Positions 24,886 through 36,422 of a DNA stretch of 57,500 bases are shown in pieces. The notes under the pieces were generated by a model. That model made no database searches, was not told the DNA's origin, and was given only the letters and a program-made list of their open reading frames with translations. The position numbers were made by a program, and so were the translations under genes. How positions within the stretch are numbered: position 1 is the stretch's first letter; the number at the start of each line of letters is the position of its first letter. The stretch spans positions 1-57,500 of the forward strand of contig JABUQX010032405.1 of assembly GCA_015478945.1 (NCBI GenBank). Direction: 5' to 3'. Origin of the DNA: Trachelipus rathkii (Eukaryota; Arthropoda; Malacostraca; Isopoda; Trachelipodidae).

Positions 24886-27800
24886 TGATTTTTATTGTAA
24901 AGAAGTTCGTTTCAATGGAGCTATCCAGTGGTGAGGCCAAATTAACAATTTTTGGACATTTCCCTCTGAAATCCAAATTTTATTGTTTACTCTTTATGGT
25001 TTTCCGATGATCCTTCTTGATCAGAGAAAATTATAATTTTATTAAATCCTTTTTAATTAAGTTTCTCAGTCTTTTTTCTAAATTTAAAATCTAAAGCAAA
25101 TACTATTAAAAGAATGCGGGTAATTATCGATCTGTTATCACCATCTTCCTTTCTTCATAAATGTGTTACCGCCCTTTGTTCATTCTAGACACTATTTTTA
25201 TCACCTTAAGTAAAATTTAGGTGAGTTTCTTAGCTGTTATTGCTAAACTGGATTATTTCTATCTTTTCGGGGCATAAGATAGAGGGGGTCTATCCACTTC
25301 TTTGGCCCTTATCTAAAGATTTCATTATATTTCATTAACCAGTGGGTGCTTGGGGCAGATATGTGTTTTCCATCTTGCTTTCTTCCCCAAATATTTCAGA
25401 TTAACCATAGGTAATGTCTTCCTTGCGTTCTTCTTCCTATTTCTTATTATAGGGGTGTTAAAAATAGGGGAAGGAAAGTAGGTTCAACACTTGAACATCT
25501 GTTTTGATCAAACCATTTAGGATATTCTTCCTAGATGCCTGAGATCCATTGTATTCATTAGAATGTTTCTGAAAGAATTCCCATTAAAAGTCTTTCTCCA
25601 AATAATTCCTTCTTTTCTTATGGTTTATCTATTGATGTTGTCGTCTCCTAAATCCATTCGGAAGAAATATCAACTATCTGCTGTCTTCCAATCCCCTGAC
25701 TGCCTTCGTATTACTTCTGTTAAGGTATATTCTAGCTATTCATATATTACTCAGTCCAGGGAGGGCAAGTTAGGGATTACTGTGCTCATTTTGTCCCAGA
25801 GCTGCATTTTCCGTCTTAGAGCCCTTCTGATAATGGAAATTCACTAATGGTTCATGGGAGTTCATTATTCCAACGGGAGGACCTTCATATTAATTGATTT
25901 CCAAAATGCTTGCGTTGTTCTGGGTTCCTTTCAATAGGAACAGGAACCTATGTATTCATAATTGGTATGAGGCCCTTCCTAGCTCCCTCTCAATAAGAAG
26001 GTATCGCCTTTCTTCCTTAATGGCTAGGGAATATTTAGTACCAATTAATTCGGTAATTCTATTCATATGTCCGATCTCTTGCTCATGTTCTTTCTATCTG
26101 ATGAGTGATCTTGGTAATAAATTCTGTTGTGGATTCTTTTTGATGCCCTCATTTTCATTGTTTTGAAAGTGTCACTTCATTAGAAATACCCCATTGATGA
26201 TGTCCTTCTGTATCATAACCTTCTGGGTTTCTTCTTCCATGCATTTAAAAGGACCGTCATTCTATTCACTCGTGAGGGTTCCCATTCATTAACAGGGATT
26301 AGACAGCTGGTCTACCTCCTGAACCTGTCCGATATGATTGACATTATCCTATCTGCGTTCCCGTTAAGTGAGAGAATCTGGACGATAGAACCATATACAT
26401 AATTACCAACCCTGAAGTCATTAAATCTATGGCCCACGTGGTAATTCTGAAGGAATTATTCTTGGCCATTACGAATAATAAACAGTAAATCATAAGAGGG
26501 GAGAATAAGTCTCTTTGACATACTGTAAAAATATCACCTAGGTTTTCTACTGTGGGCGGAACAGTTTCACTTGTTTATCCAAGCCACCAGTGCCATTGTC
26601 CTATATCGATATTTGTCTTCCCAATAATCAATATCTGCTTAATTTGTTTCTGGTTTGCATTATGAAGTGTTCCTTTGTTGGCTCCTCCTAAATTCGTGTT
26701 TCCCGGTATGAAGCCAAGTATAGTACTCTCAAAGCTTCCTCAATATTTGTATATCAGAAGAAGCGACTTGGTATTAAGCAAAACCTCCTCTCTGCTCCTT
26801 TACTTCTTGATTCTTCTCTTTTACCTCTTTTCCATTGTGATGAGCTATTTGGCTTGGTAGTTTATCTAATCTATTCAGATGAATAAGAGCGTAATAAGAA
26901 TATGCCTATGTTCTATTCATCAGATTTAAAAAAACTCAAAGCTCTCAAATTCCTATTCTGTAACATATCACCTGATGAATTTTTTCATTTCCCTATTATT
27001 CTATTTCCTTTAAGGAACTATCCAAAGAAGCTCTCATAGAACTTAGCAGGTACTACCCTAATTTTAAAAAAAAAAAATATTCACAAATTTTTTTCAAATT
27101 TTAAGGCATTTTCGTCATATGCCTTTGTTAAGTAACTTTTTTCAACAGTCTTTTCCCATCCCACTAAAAAATTTGTTCACAAATTTTTTCAAAAGGGTTA
27201 TTCATCAGCATTATATTCTAATGACATAACATATAGATATAAAGAATATAAGGTTCCTTTTCAGTCCATAATAGCCTTGACTGCTTTATAGAAAGAAAAT
27301 ATGTGTGTGTTATTTGAAAAGCCCCACCCCAAAAGATGATAAATCGACTAGAAAAAAACCATTAGAGATGTGTCTATACTGGACACAATAGTCTGTCCGA
27401 GCTCTCGTTGATGATGCCTTATTTTCAGGTTCGTTTAATTACTAATTAAAATTGTTCCATTAAGATCCGCGATTACCTAATAATATTTTAATTGACAAAT
27501 GGTTCTACCTACTTTAATTTTTAATTACCTCCTTTTGGTTTTTTTTAACCTTTTTCTTAAGTTTCCAACAAAAATGGGAACCTGTGTTCCTCTTTCCCTA
27601 TTAGAAACACATAAAATTATCTATTATCAGAGCCCCGAAGAATAATTTTTCCATACCTTCTCAAATTTTTCTATGTTCATTTTGAATTTGAATATTTAAA
27701 CTCAGCTATATAATTGGTCTTATCATATAAAGAAATTATTAATTTTAAAATTAAATAAACTTTTAATCACTTTAATATTTTTCTTAATATAAATAGTGAA

Positions 27801-28150
27801 TGTAATCTATTTTAAAACAAAAAAAGAAAAAACAATAAAATATATAGCCTATCGTTCTGCAAGTCCTTTGGCTTCACCAACCAATGTGTCTGACCTATAA
27901 AAACTATACTATACTATTAAAAATTAAACAGAATTATTAGTATTATTTTCAATGTTCCTTGATTGGCAATTATTGTTCTTAAAATGCCTCTCAAAATGGC
28001 TGAACTTTTAAGACTGCTATGTCGGTTCTTAAAGTTTCTTTTCGGTTCTTCTTTGTTCGAAGGGTTAACTTTATTTGTTCTTCCTTTGTCAAGAGGTTAC
28101 AACCTTATTGTGCTCCTTCCCAATGTTGTGAACTATATTTTTTTCTAATT
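24886..28150. other. Pyrimidine-rich to AT-rich DNA, no gene recognised
   Basis: The T/C bias of the + strand continues to about 27 kb. Open frames at 25563-25847 and 25894-26166 (+) and one on the minus strand at about 26320-26490 have mixed composition. The minus-strand one contains FRVGNYVYGS, loosely like the FxVGDxVY motif near the end of retrotransposon integrases. A direct repeat of TTCACAAATTTTTTTCAAA occurs near 27079 and again near 27176. None of this establishes a gene. Confidence 0.3.
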
Positions 28151-28159
28151 TTGAATCAA

Positions 28160-28453
28160 TCAGTCTATGCACCTGATCTCCAAGTTCTGTTTATTAATAA
28201 AAATCTTTTCTTGAAAAGTTTCTTTGTGTTCTCTTGGAACAATGTCTGTAAATTTTTGCTTCCCACCTCGTAGAACGTTTGTAAAAGGAAGATTCTCTAT
28301 TCTTATTGTTCTTGACGAACGCCTTACTAGATCTCTAAGTATGTGACTGTGTCTGCCTTCCTCAAACTGGAGCCTGTGTTCTCGGGCTGACCCTGTGTCC
28401 TCTGGAACCCAAATTTGCTGGTCTCCATTAAGCCTCTCGTCGCGCAGCGTCAA
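28160..28453 (-). CDS. Unrecognised open frame of 97 codons with coding-like composition
   Basis: This frame stands out because its composition is rich in Arg, Glu, His, Gln and Asp, unlike the hydrophobic Ile/Tyr/Phe strings produced by the surrounding DNA. Readable parts include NGDQQIWVPEDTGSAREHRL and HSHILRDLVRRSSRTIRIEN. I recognise no family. It is predicted to be soluble and charged, with no membrane segment or signal peptide. There is no evidence for splice sites, promoter or polyadenylation signal. It may be an exon, a fragment of a transposon protein, or chance. The overlapping + strand frames (27963-28273) are hydrophobic and less credible. Confidence 0.25.
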   Translation of the reverse strand: MTLRDERLNGDQQIWVPEDTGSAREHRLQFEEGRHSHILRDLVRRSSRTIRIENLPFTNVLRGGKQKFTDIVPREHKETFQEKIFINKQNLEIRCID

Positions 28454-30754
28454 AAATAGAAACCTATTTCTGTGGTTCTATGACCTCTAACTTGGTTCTG
28501 GGATGACCTTTATTAACTTGTTCTTCTATTTAAGGTCCTTTCTAATAATTTGTAACTTTTTATATTAATTACAACACATCTTTCACAAAGCTAAAATTTC
28601 GCATCGTATATCTTATATTTTTATATGATGTCAAAGTTGCCATAAAAAAAAATGACTGAATGTTTTTGCCACACAATTAAAAAAAAAACCGAATATTTGG
28701 ATTTTCGACTTTCCCAGAATTTTACGGAGTAAAGGGTTATTTCCCCTTTTTTCTGTTTATCTACAGATTTTCAAAGAAAAAGTAATTTTTTTACAGTCGC
28801 AGGGGTTCATTTCCTCTATATTTTTTGGTTTTGGGTTTCTTTACCTATTTTTCACTGAAAATCAATCTTTTACAGGTCGAGGGTGTTCATTCTTTCAAAT
28901 TTTGTTTTGTTTTTACTATTTTCAACCGGAAAATACCTTTTTCGATTATATACTACTCTGATTTCGGTACGACATATATAATACCCAAAGTCAAAATAAA
29001 TAAGTGGTAATAAATGGCACTAGCAAATGATTAAAAATAAAATATGCATAAAAACAAGCTCAATAACCAAACAACCGGAGAAACAATAGCAACGCAATTA
29101 AAATAAAAATTAATAACAACTATGCAATATTTAGTGTAGATTCATGTTTTGAATTGTGTATGTGGCCGGCAAAGAAGCAAGAGAAGGCTTGGGCAAACGC
29201 ATTTCCCTTCAGTCCAATGCGGACCAAGTTTATCCCGGTCCAATGATTACAACCCTCTCCAATGTCAATGGGATCTTTACCCCAATTGCTGTTTTTGGTT
29301 TTCCTTTCCCGCATTAGGGCTGTATCACTCTTCCCCCCATTTTCCACAATTTCTCATTTCAAGGTTTTTAGGGTGAGTCGAATATGAGTATACAAATATA
29401 TTTACGATTATTCACTATTTTGCTGACGTTTTTGAAATTGAACTTCATTCAACTATAAAAGTAAAATAGAGCCTCCCTACACCCACACCAGGTTTTTTTT
29501 ATTCTCCCCTCTTATTGAGATACTGTTTATTATTTCGAGATTTTTTCTAATACCTGATATACTAACCTCTAATTTATTTAATATATATAAATAATTTAAG
29601 GAAACTGCGTTTTTTTACGGAAGTGATTCTCTAACTTTATTCTACCCCTTTAGTAAAATAATAAAAAAGAGAAAAATAATTTTTATAATTAATTAATTTA
29701 AATAGCTGTTGATTACATTTTTTCTATGTTTTCTTAAAAAATCTTCCTTCGTCGGAATTCAAAAAAGAAAAAGGAAAAATGCTCCGAGTGACAATTTCTT
29801 CTTTATAATTATTTTTTTGAGTATTTTTGCTTTAAAAAAATAAACAAGATCATAACAAGACAATCTATAATTAATTAACCCCGACTTAATACCCAGTGCG
29901 TTTACACTTCTTTGGTGTAAATTTAACTTCTCTTCTAGGTTTTATAAAACATACTCTCTCAAACTTTTTTCTATTTATTTTCTACCACTATCCTAACTAT
30001 AATAAAAAAGTAGGCCCCTTTTTTGTTTTTCCTCGCTCTCGGGCTTTTTATATTGATTTTCTCTGTCAATACAGGCTTTTTTTCTTTGAGCCTGTATGAT
30101 TGTTTTAGTGAGAAGCCATTAACACGATTATGCCCTTTACTAATGGTTAATAAAACCACCCTTTTTATGTGGGGGATTGAAAATTTCATTACAAGCTAGT
30201 ATAACACATATATTAAAGTGCTGACGACCGGAGAATTATATCCAAGGTATACCATTTGTAACAATATTCTCTTTACTCTAATTGTAATACTTTTATGTAA
30301 AGTGTATTATTTTGCTATATAATAAACCATTACAATTTTTTACTATTTTTAGCGCTACTCTTACGATCTTACGTAAACCCAGGAGGAGTTCCTGCGTCCG
30401 AAATTCCATGAATTGTTTCTTCTATTGGACCATCCCAGAGGGTTTCCATCTTCTGGCCCGATGCGTTTGTTATCTGACCAGAGTCACACACGATGACCGT
30501 ACCCTTGAATGGACACCTAAAGGCCTTATTATTGTAGTGTGGGGGCTGATGGTTTGTTTATGTCTAAAAAAAATTCCCTAGGTGCGCAGATTTGTCAAAT
30601 ATCTTTTCCTTTCGAAACCAGCGGGTCAGTCGAATAAACAAGCTCTTTGGAATGTTAATAGTGACAAGATATGACCATTACTTTTGTGGTAACGACCGTA
30701 ACCACTGTAAGCGAGAAGACAATGCCTTCTAGTATCCTGTAGAAAGAGCGCCAG
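28454..30754. other. AT-rich intergenic DNA, no gene seen
   Basis: Short open frames on opposite strands overlap at 29120-29376, in a stretch of balanced composition, but carry no motif I know. Another balanced stretch at about 30350-30580 is open on the + strand (30312-30581) and contains several Cys and Trp residues; it is not recognised. The rest is AT-rich with poly(T) runs. Confidence 0.45.
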
Positions 30755-31590
30755 TGTGGTGGGGCTGGGGTCCTCTGGGCTGTCCCACTCAGACTTCACC
30801 ACTTGATGAATAATGATACGCAGATTTCCATAAATCTTTATTCCTACCATAGCCATAAAGTCCAAAATAAACATAGATAAAAACAGTGTGTCTAAACAGC
30901 TCAAACCTATACTTTGAGAAAAGCCTCAGGTGAAAAAACCTTGTATAAAATTGAGGAACAAAAGAAAACAAAATATAAATCAACTGTTCCTTTACACAAT
31001 TACATGATGTTTACTATAACGTACTTATAATATTTTGGATTAAACTTACTAATTAATTTATTACCATTTACAATATTTCAACAGGTTTAAAGTATTATTT
31101 ATAATTTCTATTTACTATTTATTTTAAAAGAAATAAAGGGGCTAATTGATTTTACTTATTCATTTTGCATTTATTATAGAGTTTCCAGGCTTCGGAGAAT
31201 ATTTTCCTATTTAGTATTATCGGGTTTACATAATTTTTTAAAAATTGGAATCTTACATTTTAACATGTTTTAGGCCAAAACAATACTTAGTATATATTCA
31301 AATATATTTTCAATAAAATTATAATTAAAAGTTATAAATATTATATTAATATAATTTACATTTTATTTATCATGAATTATTAAAGGAGTATAATTTATTC
31401 AAGGAATATAACAGAGTTATGTACCTTATACAATTTATATTATTTTATTATTATTATTTATTATGTATTATTTATTATTTATTATTATTATTATTATATT
31501 ATTTATGCTATCACAATTATTGATTATATTATTATATTATTATTATCATTAATGTATTAATTCGATTGATTTATTCCCCCACTGATGTTA
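30755..31590 (-). repeat. Core-repeat copy 3, about 830 bp
   Basis: It contains the third exact copy of the 104-bp block (30777-30880), in the same orientation as copy 2. Similarity to copy 2 extends rightward through ATTTTATTTATCAT, TAATTTATTCAAGGAAT and AACAGAGTTA into a TTA microsatellite and CACTGATG. To the left the shared C-rich end (CCCCAGCCCC on the minus strand) is followed by unrelated sequence instead of a TA tract, which places one element end near 30755. The right end abuts the LINE relic starting at about 31.6 kb. Confidence 0.8.
31436..31560. repeat. (TTA)n microsatellite at the end of core-repeat copy 3
   Basis: TTATTATTATTTATTATG-type units, at the same relative position as the microsatellite in copy 2. 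Confidence 0.8.
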
Positions 31591-31599
31591 ATTGTTAAC

Positions 31600-32575
31600 C
31601 ACTGCTCCAGTTGGATTATTATTTATTGTTGCAGCTCTCCGCATGTCATGTTTATAGAAGACTTTTGTGCTGCTTGTTAGATTATCAGCATAACTAATAA
31701 TTTTTATAGAGGGGAAGTGGGATGAAGGAGGTTGTGTATAAAAAGTTTATAAGTGTAGGTGAAAGGATGACTTCCTGGGGCAATCCATTATATAATTTGT
31801 ATGTGTGGGAGGAGTGATGTCCTTATATGACTGACTGTCCTACTGGAGTGGAGATTTGCTATTACTTTTTGTCTTTGATGGTTATATCTGTTTAAGACTT
31901 TTTGTATTAAAAGGTGATTGGGGGACTGTATCAAATCCTTTGTTGATGTCTTTTGCTACTAGGAGAGTACATTGAGGTGGGAAGAGTTTGGTTAAAACCC
32001 GTGAGGATATGTTGGGTTAAATTGGTCAGGGGAGTGGTATTAGAGTACTTTTGTTGAAAACCATGTTGTGGATCTAATAGGGCAATAAGGGGGAAAATTC
32101 TATTAAGGATTAGTTTTTTAAGTACTTTAGATATTGTAGGAACTAGGAACTAATGATGTAGGTCTATACGAAGCTAGATTATTGGGGGGTTTGTTTGTGT
32201 GTGTTTCCGTAAAGATGTTGGGGTGTTGGTTTGCCATCCAGCTTTACATATTTGCATTTAAGGCTGTGGTAGCATTGGCTCTTAAGTGTTTGAGGTGGAT
32301 ATTAGATATATAGCCAGGGCTACTGCTTGTGAATTTTTAAGATTTTTTATAAATTTTTATAATAGCTTCTGTGGGAGTGAATGGGGAGGGGGGGTGTCTT
32401 CTTGATTGGTTTTAGTGGGGTTTGTGGTTAATTTTTGGACTACTAATTTTATTGTTTTATTTACAGATGGGGTTCATAAGTTGGTGGTGGTGGTTGAATG
32501 GGTGAAGTGTGAATTTTTTATTGTACAGAATATATTTTTGGTGTTGGTTATTTATGTTTCTGGGTGTAGTATTAT
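31600..32575 (-). pseudogene. LINE reverse transcriptase relic, copy 1 of the GFNQ family
   Basis: Minus-strand pieces match a non-LTR reverse transcriptase in the expected order. YRPTSLVPS lies at about 32144-32168 (YRPISLLP box), QHGFQQKYSNTTPL at about 32040-32085 (QHGFRxxxSTxT box) and GFNQTLPT at about 32000. DINKGFDTVP lies at 31922-31951; this is the catalytic region DxxKAFDTV with its first Asp intact. SYADNLTSS lies at about 31675-31695, where YADD has become YADN (TATGCTGATAAT). Several frameshifts and stops separate them, so no active enzyme is made. Copy 2 of the same family lies 3.6 kb to the right in the same orientation. From memory the family belongs to the jockey/Tx-like LINEs widespread in aquatic invertebrates. 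Confidence 0.75.
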
Positions 32576-32755
32576 CTATATATATATATATATTATATTA
32601 TTATAATAGTATATATATTAAATTTATGATATATATATATATTATATTATATATATATAATATATATATATATATTATATAATTATTATATATATATAAT
32701 ATAGTATATATATACCGTATAATATATATATAATATATTATATACTATATATATT

Positions 32756-32801
<46 letters not shown>

Positions 32802-32940
32802 GAGTTTATTATATAAGGTGTATATATATTATATTATATATATATTATATGTTGTTATATATATATTATTAGTTATATATATAGTACTATAATTATATAT
32901 ATATATATATATATTATATTATTGATATGATATAATATTA

Positions 32941-32972
<32 letters not shown>

Positions 32973-33042
32973 ATATATATATATTATATATATATTATTA
33001 TATATATATATATTATATATATAATAATATGATATATATAAA
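32575..33042. repeat. (TA)n-rich tract
   Basis: Nearly continuous TA alternation for about 470 bases, purest at about 32756-32800. Single G or GTGT interruptions are scattered through it. Confidence 0.85.
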
Positions 33043-33895
33043 AGATTTAAAATGTTTCACTAACATCTTAGTTTTTGTTTCTAATTCTATTATTTAATAA
33101 TAATAATTGTTTTCTCTTGATTAATATATTTATGATATTTAATTTACATATTAAATTAAATCATTTTCTTTATATCATTTATATATTTTATGGTAATTTT
33201 AATGAGTATATAGCTAGTAATACTATCTTGCAAAACATTGTTTTAAAAAATTTTAATATGCGAGGTCATGGACAGACATACAAAATCTAGTACTTTTCAT
33301 TTAGATTTCGTAAATTCACACCATGAAGAACATATTCTTTCTCCAGTGTTCTGGTGTAATTCGATTTTCGTCTTCGAGGAGTATATTGCCCCACTACTAA
33401 GCAGCCTTGTTACTCCGTATAGGAAGAGGTGGAGCAGATATGATATTTATAAGAACAATCTAATATATGTAAATTATTGAATAAAATTTATTGATCACTC
33501 CACATATCAATGGACATTCATTTTTCCCGATATGATATGACGTCTTACGATTTTTTTTCAAGTTTCTTTCATTGACTTTCTTTAACTTTTTAACTTCAAT
33601 GCTGAAGATGTTGATTTTAACATTTTTCTTGTCTTTATCAAGATCTTTCCTTTAACTATGTCTCATAAATGATGACAAGCTACTGTTTTTAATAATTTAA
33701 TTACTGCAATGTTAACATCTGTCATAACTTCAATGGTTTTATGTTACAGAATTTTTTGAGTTTTAATATTATCGCAAAATTCTACATTATTTCCTACTTA
33801 ATAGCACAATTATAATTGCAGAAATTGCAAGACTATGACAATTGAGAAAAATTATGCCGATTTTGCTGATGATGACATATTAATCGTCCAAGTTA
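33043..33895. other. AT-rich spacer, no gene seen
   Basis: Moderately complex sequence at 33255-33890. Short + strand open frames (33075-33290, 33268-33480) carry no recognisable motif. Confidence 0.5.
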
Positions 33896-33943
33896 CTAAT
33901 ATATATATACGGATATAATATGTACTATATACGTATATATATA

Positions 33944-33986
<43 letters not shown>

Positions 33987-34074
33987 TATTATATATATAT
34001 ATTTAATATATATTTACATATATTAACTATAAATATATATAGGAGGAGCTATCTATTTATATGGGGTTAAAGCG

Positions 34075-34113
<39 letters not shown>

Positions 34114-34134
34114 ATATATAGTATAATATCTATA

Positions 34135-34172
<38 letters not shown>

Positions 34173-34190
34173 ATATATTGTTATATTATA
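33895..34190. repeat. (TA)n-rich tract
   Basis: TA runs at 33945-34020 and 34078-34170, separated by about 60 bases of non-repetitive DNA containing AGGAGGAGC. Confidence 0.85.
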
Positions 34191-35937
34191 TATCTTACTG
34201 TGTTGTCCTCCATTTATCTCCTATGAGATGTGGGCAGTCCCAAGAAATTGTGCCAACCGTGTGGTCGTATGCAAATCAGGGCAGAAGTGTGTGTATAATG
34301 TCCATGGTGGCAATGTCAGCCAGTCTAGTAAGAAATTTGTCTTGTGGCATTGTTTTGTTTGGGAGTAACATCTTTTAACAATAGGGGGAGGGTGAATGTA
34401 ATGTATTTAAATTGTGTTCCTCAATGGGGAGGGATGGTGCTCAGACTGGCGACGGGATAGTATCTCTCTAGTTTGAAGGTCCGGAGATTGTTATGTGGGA
34501 TATTGTGGTTTGGGATCTGTGAGAGGAAGTATTTGGGTAATTTTGGGTATATGCGTGAAATTGTTCTTTGAGTATGAAGTGTTTAATAATGTGGATGTCA
34601 TTTAGGGGGGGGGGTAGTGTTTGCTTATATATTAGACTATAGTTCAATGGCTCTTGTGATTTTTTGTTACCTTTCTAGGTGTGGCAGGAGAGTGATCATT
34701 TGGAGTGATTTATTGTAAATTGACGAGCTTATTCTTGTCAAGGTGTGGCTTTAATAGCTGGAAAATGTGTGGGTTGTGGAAGGCAGTCTATTGTATTATT
34801 TACCTGAGAGCTTTATTTTTTTTCTCTGCTAATTTCTGATAGGTTGGATTGTGGAAAGTTGTTGTTCACTCCGGCAGGTGATGCATAGTCTAAGAATGAG
34901 TCAAGTATTGTCTGTATATTATTGTGAGGGTCTCTTTGTGTTGACCAAGTTTGCTTCAGTTGATGATTTCAGCTCATTTAATTTGTGTGTGACTTTAGAA
35001 GTAATATTGTTGACGTGGGGGTGAAAATCAAATGTGTATAAAGAGACAAGCCTAGGACGGTGGGTTGTTTATTGAGAAGGGACTGTATTGTTTGATAGGA
35101 GAACTGTTGGGTGATTGTTTGATTCTCTCCGCTCTGGTGTAAGTAATGTAATAATGGATTTTTAAGGTGATGCAGTCTTTCTGTTTTTTTGTTAGCCACA
35201 GTTCCAGTTTGTTTATATATTGTTGTAGTTCTCTGCTTGCTGTATTTATAGAAGAGTTTTTGAGCTGGGATTGTTAGATCTTATGCATAGCTGTTAATTT
35301 TTATAAAAGGAGATGTGTGATGTTGGTAGGTCATGCAGTAAAAGATTAAACGAGTGTTGGTGGAAAGGATGGCTTCCATGGAGGACCAGGGTTTGTGGAG
35401 TCGGGGTCGGATCGGCAATTTTGAAAAGGGTAGAGTCGGATCGGTAATTTTGAAGAGGGTGGAGTCGGAGTGGCTAATGGTTTCAAGAATCATCAATTTT
35501 CAATAAGATTGGAGTCGGAGTCGAGTCGAGTCGGTAGTCAGCAATTTTTCAAAATGGTGGAGTCAGAAATTTTTGAAGAGGTTGGAGTCGGGGTTGGAGT
35601 TCTGTAATTTTTGAAGATAGTGGAGTCCAGAAGGTCAGCAAAATTTTTTGACTTTGTAGTTCGCAGCATTATGTCCTGTGGAGGACACCATTTATTTATT
35701 GTTAATTTTGTCTGTATGGATGCGTGGCTCATTTATTATTATTTTACCATCAATTTGAGCAAACAGCACTTATTAATTGTTAATAATTGTTATATTCTGT
35801 GTTTAGTACTTTGTCTATTAAGATGTGATGGGGGACTGCATCATATGCTTGTTGATGTCTATTGCTACAAGAGAGTACGATAAAGGGGAGGAGTTTGGTT
35901 AAAACCTATAAGGATGTGTTTTGTTAGATTGGTTAGA
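34190..35937 (-). pseudogene. LINE reverse transcriptase relic, copy 2 of the GFNQ family (C-terminal half)
   Basis: The part at 35211-35395 aligns directly with 31631-31790 of copy 1, and 35800-35937 aligns with 31890-32020. On the minus strand it reads HILIGFNQT at about 35900, then, after the minisatellite, SYA-stop-DLTIPAQ at 35265-35292, where the YADD box reads TATGCATAAGAT and is broken by a stop. An open frame at 34978-35199 follows, containing LLNKQPTVLGLSLYTHLIF and matching the thumb-region LGVTFDxxLTFTPH motif. In a shifted frame NNITSKVTHKLNELKS follows. The left part, to about 34190, is presumably the C-terminal and 3' region. The element is dead. Confidence 0.75.
35394..35655. 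repeat. GGAGTCGG minisatellite inserted in the LINE relic
   Basis: About seven units of 24-50 bases start with GTGGAGTCGG or a variant and end with CAATTTTTGAAGAGG. Unit starts are near 35395, 35430, 35460, 35509, 35558, 35582 and 35620. A local run of GAGTCGAGTCGAGTCGG lies at 35518-35534. It interrupts the alignment of the two LINE copies, so it was inserted into or expanded within copy 2. Confidence 0.8.
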
Positions 35938-36195
35938 ACATTAGAAATATAGGGACAGTAAGAAACCACATGGGCCTATTGAGGCTGTCCCAGTCAACCT
36001 AATAGAACTAATCACCAAATATGCTCATGCGAATCCACAAAGCACCCTAGGGCTTGTCAATAAGTTACATAATAAACACAAAGTCAACAACTAAAAGAAA
36101 AAGCTATAGCTAAAGTACATGCTAATCACACTACAAGCTTTCATAACTTTGTTATAGTCATAACCTGCAGCTTAACCTTGTGAGTCTGACAGGGG
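35938..36195. mobile_element. Insertion of about 250 bp in the LINE relic, resembling an abundant decapod repeat
   Basis: LINE similarity stops after TTAGATTGGTTAG and resumes near 36195 with AAGGGGAGATTCAATTTAGG, which matches copy 1 at about 32093-32115. Between these points is unrelated sequence of balanced composition. It starts with ACATTAGAAATATAGGGAC and contains GGGCCTATTGAGGCTGTCCC. From memory this resembles a short interspersed repeat seen often in crab, lobster and crayfish sequences (AACATAGGAA...GGCCTATTGG). No coding, no poly(A) tail and no clear target-site duplication were seen. About 80 bases of LINE sequence are missing at the junction. Confidence 0.5.
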
Positions 36196-36252
36196 GATAA
36201 AAGGGGAGATTCAATTTAGGTTAATTTTTTGGGTACTTTTGATATTGTAGAG
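36195..36252 (-). pseudogene. Right-hand remnant of LINE copy 2
   Basis: The stretch GATTCAATTTAGGTTAATTT followed by GGGTACTTTTGATATTGTAG aligns with 32095-32145 of copy 1, in the same orientation. The LINE therefore continues beyond the insertion and is cut by the TA tract that follows. Confidence 0.65.
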
Positions 36253-36254
36253 AG

Positions 36255-36257
<3 letters not shown>

Positions 36258-36303
<46 letters not shown>

Positions 36304-36422
36304 TACTATATATATATATATATATATAGTATATATATATATAATAATAAATCTTTTATTTATTTTATGTATACACTGATATATATATATTATATATATT
36401 ATATAGTAATATAAATATATTG
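36258..36422. repeat. (TA)n microsatellite
   Basis: A pure TA run of about 45 bases, then interrupted TA. Confidence 0.85.

Noticed and set aside
30312..30581. Open frame of 89 codons with several Cys and Trp residues
   Set aside because: The composition is suggestive, but no motif was recognised on either strand and no neighbouring exon supports a gene.
35394..35655. CRISPR-like array
   Set aside because: Repeats vary in length and sequence and the intervening parts are similar to each other, so it is a minisatellite. The host is a eukaryote.
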